From JAMDCX01 sp049977145 (GTDB taxonomy: Bacteria; Planctomycetota; Phycisphaerae; WQYP01): 9,777 nucleotides of DNA. The stretch is taken from the NCBI GenBank assembly GCA_049977145.1, contig JBMFGW010000124.1, forward strand, positions 1 through 9,777, in the 5' to 3' direction. Position numbers and translations under genes: made by a program. The notes under the pieces were generated by a model that was not told the origin of the DNA, did not search any database, and saw only the letters and a list, made by a program, of their open reading frames with translations. Numbering within the stretch: position 1 is the stretch's first letter; every line of letters begins with the position of its first letter. Shown one piece after another: positions 5,429 to 9,777 of the stretch.

Positions 5429-6820
5429 TCAAAACAGACTCCGAGCGGCATGAGCCACGCCCTCGGCGGACATGGGATGCTGATCGGCAAAATTAGCCAA
5501 ATCACGAGCGGTCAACCGCCCTGCCACCGCCGTGCCAATCTCACCAATAAGGCTCCCCGCATCTATTCCCACCACCCAGCCGCCCAACACACGCAGTGTA
5601 TCAGGATCGAAGAAAAGGCGAATTCCACCCCGCATTTCTCCAAAAATCTGGGCACGGGCATCATCCGTGAAATGATAAGCCCCGGTCAGCAGACGCATTG
5701 AATTTTTTGCGGCCGCAGTGGGTGTGATTCCAACATAGGATGCGCCTGGCAGAGTAAACACTGTCGTCGGCACGGAAGTACCATCAAAGTAGTCAAGCGG
5801 AACGTCGCCGCCAAGAATGTTGTGTGCCGCCACCAGCGATTGCCGCACCGCGGCGTGAAAGAGCAGCACGCGCCCATTAATATCGCCACAGGAATAAATA
5901 TGGGGAAGCTTGGTTTGCATCGCCTCGCTGGCCACAAGGTAACCGCGCGCGTTAATTTCAACGCCCAAGGAACTTAGTCCTTCCGGCAGCACGGGGCGGC
6001 GACCGGCGGCCATCAGCACCTGCTCGGAATCGATAATCTTGTCCACACCATCCTGCCGATAGCGCACGCGAAATCCTTTTTCCGATTTTTCTATCGCCTG
6101 CACCTGTGCCCGCAGCAGAATCGTTATTCCCGGATCCAAAAGCGGAACCAGCGTTTCCACCATGCCGGTATCCATTCGTGTCAGCACACGTTCACCGCGT
6201 TGCAACAGCGTAACCTTGCAGCCGAATGCCGCAAAGAAACTGGCCGTTTCCAAGCCGATATAGCCACCACCGATGACAACCATCGAAGCGGGGAGTTTGG
6301 TCACCGGTGAATGCAGTTTGTATAAATCGCTGCTGGTCAGACAGTATTGGGCACCGGGAATTGGTGGAATGGACACCTCGGTACCCGTGGCCACGATGAT
6401 ATCACGCGCCACATAGCGATCTTCACCTTTATCGGTTTCCACTACCACCGTATGCGGATCGACAAACCGCGCCCGGCCTTTAAGCAGCGTCACACGCGGG
6501 GCATCCGCGAGTTCCTGGGAATGTTGGGTATAACGAATATTCTGCACTTCATCCTTATGCGCTACAATACCCGCATAATCCACAGTCGCGGGACCGTGAA
6601 TTCCATAGCTCTGAAATCGCTGATGCCGTTTAAGATGGAGGGCCATTTCCCGTACCGCTTTGGAGGGCACACATCCTTCCGACAGACAGTTACCGCTCAT
6701 AACACCCTTGGTATCCACCATCACGACTTGGCGTCCCGCCCGCGCCAGCCGGAAAGCCGCAGGATAGCCCCCGCCCCCGGCACCAATGGTCAATAAATCA
6801 ACGGATTTAGTAGCTGCCAT
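5429..6820 (-). CDS. Dihydrolipoamide dehydrogenase-like pyridine nucleotide-disulfide oxidoreductase
   Basis: This 463-residue class I flavoprotein disulfide reductase starts with the FAD motif GAGGGG (13-18), with acidic D36 at the end of the second strand. The redox-active disulfide motif GNCLSEGCVPSKA has C45 and C50. ATGTE (145-149) follows. A second nucleotide motif is GGGYIGLE (184-191), and the FAD-contact motif is YSCGDINGR (309-317). The C-terminal dimer domain ends with HPMSAE, giving the catalytic His-Glu pair H448/E453 of lipoamide dehydrogenase and glutathione reductase. The strand after the second motif reads VTLLQRGERVL: the acidic residue usual in NAD-specific lipoamide dehydrogenases is replaced by Gln next to Arg, so coenzyme preference is open. 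No E1/E2 complex genes lie nearby, so its disulfide substrate is unknown; soluble thiols or a mercuric-reductase-like role are alternatives. The start at 6818-6820 has a near-consensus GGAGG; longer versions overlap the phosphoketolase gene. Confidence 0.9.
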   Translation of the reverse strand: MAATKSVDLLTIGAGGGGYPAAFRLARAGRQVVMVDTKGVMSGNCLSEGCVPSKAVREMALHLKRHQRFQSYGIHGPATVDYAGIVAHKDEVQNIRYTQHSQELADAPRVTLLKGRARFVDPHTVVVETDKGEDRYVARDIIVATGTEVSIPPIPGAQYCLTSSDLYKLHSPVTKLPASMVVIGGGYIGLETASFFAAFGCKVTLLQRGERVLTRMDTGMVETLVPLLDPGITILLRAQVQAIEKSEKGFRVRYRQDGVDKIIDSEQVLMAAGRRPVLPEGLSSLGVEINARGYLVASEAMQTKLPHIYSCGDINGRVLLFHAAVRQSLVAAHNILGGDVPLDYFDGTSVPTTVFTLPGASYVGITPTAAAKNSMRLLTGAYHFTDDARAQIFGEMRGGIRLFFDPDTLRVLGGWVVGIDAGSLIGEIGTAVAGRLTARDLANFADQHPMSAEGVAHAARSLF

Positions 6821-6879
6821 AAAAACCTCCAATAAATAATAAACATCTTCCGGATCAATTAGCCGGCGGTAGCGCGAAC

Positions 6880-9321
6880 CTATTTTGCGGGCACGGTCCA
6901 ACGCCAGTTTTCCACTTCCGGCATATCCACGCCATGTACACGAATATACGCATAGTGTTCCAAGAGCTTATCGCGTAAGGCCTGCTTGAAATAGGCGGCC
7001 TTCGCCCCCAACTGAGGCAAGCGGTCAATGACATCCTGGGCCAGATCAAAACGATCCATCTGATTCAGTACCGTTATATCAAACGGTGTGGTAACAGTTC
7101 CCATTTCCTTATAACCGCGCACATGGATATTATCATGATTGGTACGACGATAGGTTAACCTATGGATCAACCACGGATAACCATGATAGGCAAAAATCAC
7201 CGGCTTATCACGAGTGAAAAGTACATCAAAATCAGCATCGGTCAAGCCGTGCGGATGCTCCAGCGGCGGCTCCAATTTCAAAAGATCCACTACGTTGACC
7301 ACACGGATTTTCAACTCCGGCAGAGTTTGCCGTAGAATTGAAACGGCCGCCAGCGTTTCCAATGTCGGCACATCACCGGCGCAGGCCATGACCACATCCG
7401 GATCGCCGCCTTTATCATTACTGGCCCACTCCCAGATGCCGACACCCGCCGTGCAATGCCGCACCGCCTGATCCATGGATAGCCATTGTGGCGCGGGCAG
7501 TTTTCCCGCCACCACCACATTGACATAATTCCGGCTGCGCAGGCAATGGTCCATTACCGAAAGCAGGCAGTTCGCGTCGGGCGGCAGATAAATGCGAACG
7601 ATCTTGGATTTTTTGTTCAGAACCACATCAATAAAGCCTGGATCCATGTGTGTAAAACCGTCATGTATCTGTCGCCACACATGGGACTCCAATAGATAAT
7701 TCAACGAGGAAATTTTCCGTCGCCATGGCAAGTCTGAAGTAATCTCCAGCCATTTCGCGTGTTGATTAAACATGGAGTCAACAACATGTATGAACGCTTC
7801 ATAACTGTTCAACAAACCGTGCCGCCCCGTCAGCAGATAGCCTTCCAACCAGCCCTGGCACAGGTGTTCACTTAGCACCTCCATTACTCGGCCATCACGC
7901 GCCAGCCATTCATCATTCTTGACCAGGCCCGCCTCCCACTGCCGATTCGTGACATCAAAAACGCTGGTCAGCCGGTCCGAGGCGGTTTCATCCGGACCAA
8001 AAATCCGAAAGTTGCGCTGATCGGCGTTCACCTTGATGACATCCCGCAGAAAGCCGCCGAGCACATAAGCATCCGCGGCATCGGTCGCCCCCGGATATTC
8101 CACCTTGACGGCATAATCTCGAAAATTCGGCAGGCGCAAATCCCGCATCAACATCCCGCCGTTGGCGTTCGGATTGGCTCCCATGCGGCGTTGCCCCTCT
8201 GGGGCCAATGCTGCAAGTTCCGCCTTCAGTTTGCCGGCTTTATCAAACAATTCCTCCGGACGGTAACTTTTCAACCACGCTTCCAGCAACGCCAAATGTT
8301 GCGGATTCTCAATCACGCCGGACATCGGAATCTCATGGGCGCGGAAAGTCCCTTCAATTTGCTTGCCATCCACCTCTTTAAGCCCCGTCCATCCTTTTGG
8401 CGACCGCAACACAATCATTGGCCAGCGTGGCAGTTCTGTATGGCCCTGCTCCCGCGCCCGTTTTTGAATCTGCTTAATTTCCGCAATGGCCCGGTCCATC
8501 GCGGCCGCCATCAACTGGTGCATGGTGGCCGGATCATTCCCTTCCACAAAATAGGGCTTCCATCCGTAGCCCTGCAGTAGTTTTTCCAAGTCTTCCGGGT
8601 CGATGCGTGAGAGAATTGTCGGATTCGAGATTTTGTAACCATTGAGATGCAAAATCGGCAACACCGCGCCATCAGTCTTGGCATTGAGAAACTTATTGGA
8701 ATGCCAACTGGTGGCCAACGGTCCGGTTTCGGCTTCGCCATCACCCACCACACACGCAACGATCAGATCAGGATTATCAAATACTGCGCCAAAGCTGTGG
8801 ACGATGGAATAACCGAGTTCGCCACCTTCATGGATGGATCCCGGCGTGGCCGGTCCGACATGGCTGGAAATTCCGCCCGGAAATGAGAACTGTCGAAACA
8901 ATTTCGCCAAGCCCGCCTCATCCTGGGTGATGTTGGGATACACTTCGCTATAGGTTCCTTCCAAATAAGTGTTGGCCACCAGCGCCGGACCACCGTGGCC
9001 GGGCCCTGCAATATAAATCATGTTAAGATCATGTTCTTTGATGATTCGGTTAAGGTGCGCATAGATAAAATTTTGCCCCGGATCGGTGCCCCAATGACCT
9101 AGGAATCGCGGTTTTATATGCGCGACTTTCAGCGGCTCACGCAACAGCGGATTGGCCCAGAGATAGAGTTGTCCGACACATAAATAATTGGCCGCCCGCC
9201 AATAGCCGTCCACGCGTGCCAGCATCTCGGCGGATAAAGGACCGTTGCCGGGATGCACATTGGCTGGCGTATTAGCGGTGTGATGAGATGTGCGCGTTTG
9301 TTTTGATTGTGTTTTTTTCAT
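6880..9321 (-). CDS. xfp: Phosphoketolase (xylulose 5-phosphate / fructose 6-phosphate)
   Basis: It is a thiamine-diphosphate enzyme that splits xylulose 5-phosphate with phosphate into acetyl phosphate and glyceraldehyde 3-phosphate, and in dual-specific members fructose 6-phosphate into acetyl phosphate and erythrose 4-phosphate. At 813 residues it is full length for the family (about 780-830). Family signatures are EGGELGY (165-171) and SFPGGISSHVGPATPGSIH (146-164). The ThDP-binding motif runs from GDG (193-195) to N213 (GDGEAETG ... NKFLN). Active-site histidines are H75 in GHWG, H109 in GPGHGG, H154 and H164. The first ~28 residues are a polar Ser/Thr/His-rich extension not needed by the fold. 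The start ATG (9319-9321) has AAGGA about 8 nt upstream. Whether it uses xylulose 5-phosphate alone cannot be decided from motifs. It is the first large gene of the cluster and sets its theme; no acetate kinase gene adjoins it here. Confidence 0.98.
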   Translation of the reverse strand: MKKTQSKQTRTSHHTANTPANVHPGNGPLSAEMLARVDGYWRAANYLCVGQLYLWANPLLREPLKVAHIKPRFLGHWGTDPGQNFIYAHLNRIIKEHDLNMIYIAGPGHGGPALVANTYLEGTYSEVYPNITQDEAGLAKLFRQFSFPGGISSHVGPATPGSIHEGGELGYSIVHSFGAVFDNPDLIVACVVGDGEAETGPLATSWHSNKFLNAKTDGAVLPILHLNGYKISNPTILSRIDPEDLEKLLQGYGWKPYFVEGNDPATMHQLMAAAMDRAIAEIKQIQKRAREQGHTELPRWPMIVLRSPKGWTGLKEVDGKQIEGTFRAHEIPMSGVIENPQHLALLEAWLKSYRPEELFDKAGKLKAELAALAPEGQRRMGANPNANGGMLMRDLRLPNFRDYAVKVEYPGATDAADAYVLGGFLRDVIKVNADQRNFRIFGPDETASDRLTSVFDVTNRQWEAGLVKNDEWLARDGRVMEVLSEHLCQGWLEGYLLTGRHGLLNSYEAFIHVVDSMFNQHAKWLEITSDLPWRRKISSLNYLLESHVWRQIHDGFTHMDPGFIDVVLNKKSKIVRIYLPPDANCLLSVMDHCLRSRNYVNVVVAGKLPAPQWLSMDQAVRHCTAGVGIWEWASNDKGGDPDVVMACAGDVPTLETLAAVSILRQTLPELKIRVVNVVDLLKLEPPLEHPHGLTDADFDVLFTRDKPVIFAYHGYPWLIHRLTYRRTNHDNIHVRGYKEMGTVTTPFDITVLNQMDRFDLAQDVIDRLPQLGAKAAYFKQALRDKLLEHYAYIRVHGVDMPEVENWRWTVPAK

Positions 9322-9329
9322 CGGTGATT

Positions 9330-9334
9330 TCCTT
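9330..9334 (-). promoter_or_regulatory. Phosphoketolase ribosome-binding site overlapping the leader-ORF stop
   Basis: AAGGA on the minus strand, 8 nt before the xfp start, shares its first two A with the TAA stop (9333-9335) of the small upstream ORF. Ribosomes finishing that ORF would stop on this site, an arrangement typical of translational coupling. Confidence 0.55.
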
Positions 9335-9545
9335 ATAAATATAATTCATGTAATGCGCCCATATTGGTAAGATCGTAAGCCATGCGTGACCTTATCAGTG
9401 GCGTAACGATGGTCATTAAGTGTGGCGCGAAATTCACTTCCTTGACGTCCGCGATAAATTTGATAATGAATGAACCGCCATTGACCCCACCGGCACCGCG
9501 ATTATCTAATAGCCGATGTAACAAATAGTGCGAAGACAAACTCAT
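9333..9545 (-). CDS. Possible 70-residue leader protein upstream of phosphoketolase
   Basis: I do not recognise this protein. From the ATG at 9543-9545 it has 70 residues, beginning MSLSSHYLLHRLLDN, with a Gly-rich turn (RGAGGVNGGS), then FIIKFIADVKEVNF and a C-terminal MTIVTPLIRSRMAYDL. It has no cysteine, no signal peptide and no clear membrane helix. GAAGG lies 4 nt before the ATG, a slightly short spacing. The frame stays open further upstream, through a GTG at 9650 to an in-frame stop near 9720, but that part is Pro/Arg-rich and overlaps the candidate promoter. The stop codon overlaps the xfp ribosome-binding site, leaving 11 bp to the next start. It could be a real small protein, a coupling leader peptide, or untranslated leader RNA whose open frame is chance. 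Codon-usage and conservation tests would distinguish these. Confidence 0.4.
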   Translation of the reverse strand: MSLSSHYLLHRLLDNRGAGGVNGGSFIIKFIADVKEVNFAPHLMTIVTPLIRSRMAYDLTNMGALHELYL

Positions 9546-9603
9546 ACCGCCTTCTTTACACTCACCGCGAACGATCGGACGAGCGCCTAAATCCAAATCT
9601 CCT

Positions 9604-9632
9604 CTTATAATGGTAGTAGTGTCCACTCCCAA
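9604..9632 (-). promoter_or_regulatory. Candidate sigma70-type promoter of the phosphoketolase cluster
   Basis: On the minus strand TTGGGA (9632-9627) and TATAAG (9609-9604) are separated by exactly 17 bp, giving four and five matches to the consensus hexamers. Transcription would begin near 9597, about 50 nt before the leader ORF and 275 nt before xfp. The alternative TTGAAA about 80 bp further upstream has a poorer -10 partner. No experimental support is available from sequence alone. Confidence 0.4.
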
Positions 9633-9654
9633 TAGCAAACTGCGGTCCACGATT

Positions 9655-9664
9655 GTCCGCGGAC
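9655..9664. promoter_or_regulatory. GC-rich 10-bp palindrome just upstream of the candidate promoter
   Basis: GTCCGCGGAC is a perfect palindrome centred about 30 bp upstream of the candidate -35 element; a related half-site GGTCC lies about 10 bp away toward the promoter. The placement would suit an activator or operator site, but no known regulator motif is recognised. Confidence 0.3.
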
Positions 9665-9728
9665 GGGGCCTGTGACCGTTTCTGCAACGCGGCGGCGATT
9701 CGATAATGGGGAGGTTAAGGTTTCAAAT

Positions 9729-9777
9729 ACAGTATTTATCAGAATTGGTCAGTAGTATCAGTATTGATCAGTATTGG
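9729..9777. repeat. Tandem ~10-bp repeat array, five units, cut by the window edge
   Basis: Five head-to-tail units close to TCAGTATTGR occupy 9729-9738, 9739-9748, 9749-9757 (one base short), 9758-9767 and 9768-9777. The last two differ at one position only; the first is the most diverged. A period of one DNA helical turn places all units on one face of the DNA, about 100-150 bp upstream of the candidate promoter. It may continue beyond the window. Possible roles are phased binding sites for a regulator or a simple minisatellite; iterons of an origin are less likely because nothing else here points to replication. Confidence 0.7.

Noticed and set aside
6821..6901. Longer start of the flavoprotein (adds 27 residues from a TTG)
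   Set aside because: It would overlap the phosphoketolase stop, adds sequence before the FAD motif not seen in the family, and ignores the strong GGAGG just before the ATG at 6820.
7214..8886. Several short plus- and minus-strand frames within phosphoketolase
   Set aside because: All are shadows of the 813-residue Xfp frame, which is continuous and carries all family signatures.
9546..9650. GTG start at 9650 giving a 105-residue version of the leader ORF
   Set aside because: The added segment overlaps the best promoter hexamers and has no ribosome-binding site; the ATG at 9545 is better supported, though the whole ORF remains uncertain.
9729..9777. CRISPR array
   Set aside because: The repeat units abut one another with no spacers, are only about 10 bp long, and no cas gene is nearby.

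Overview
The window is a compact bacterial metabolic cluster. About 94% of it is coding, and every gene I can support lies on the minus strand, so transcription runs from right (9777) to left (1). Base composition is moderate (slightly GC-rich by eye), most genes have clear Shine-Dalgarno sites, and all gaps between neighbours are 11-137 bp. This suggests one long operon or a few overlapping ones. The host looks like a Gram-negative-style bacterium, but no marker here fixes the phylum. I see no transposase, integrase, tRNA, rRNA or CRISPR array.

In transcription order: a control region (about 9546-9777) holds a tandem ~10-bp repeat at the window edge, a GC-rich palindrome and a candidate sigma70-type promoter. 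A possible 70-codon leader ORF (9333-9545) follows, its stop codon overlapping the next ribosome-binding site. Then come phosphoketolase Xfp (6880-9321), a dihydrolipoamide dehydrogenase-like flavoprotein (5429-6820), class I fructose-bisphosphate aldolase (4355-5380), a glycine-rich membrane-associated stress-type protein (3761-4300), a DsrE-like protein (3317-3664), a Cof-type HAD phosphatase (2464-3303), a short-form decarboxylating 6-phosphogluconate dehydrogenase (1352-2380), an AhpD/carboxymuconolactone-decarboxylase-fold protein (840-1214), and the N-terminal 257 residues of a P3A-type proton-pumping ATPase (2-772), which runs off the left edge.

Functionally, Gnd makes ribulose 5-phosphate and reduced nicotinamide. 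After epimerisation to xylulose 5-phosphate (enzyme not in window), Xfp yields acetyl phosphate and glyceraldehyde 3-phosphate, and aldolase links triose to hexose phosphates. This is a phosphoketolase (bifid-like) carbon shunt. No acetate kinase or phosphotransacetylase is present, so the fate of acetyl phosphate must be decided outside the window. The other genes (a disulfide flavoprotein, an AhpD-fold CxxC protein, a DsrE protein, a stress-type membrane protein and a proton pump) suggest the shunt is bundled with thiol redox and pH functions, perhaps as a low-oxygen, acid or stress module. The enzyme assignments are firm; the idea of a single coordinated stress module is inference.
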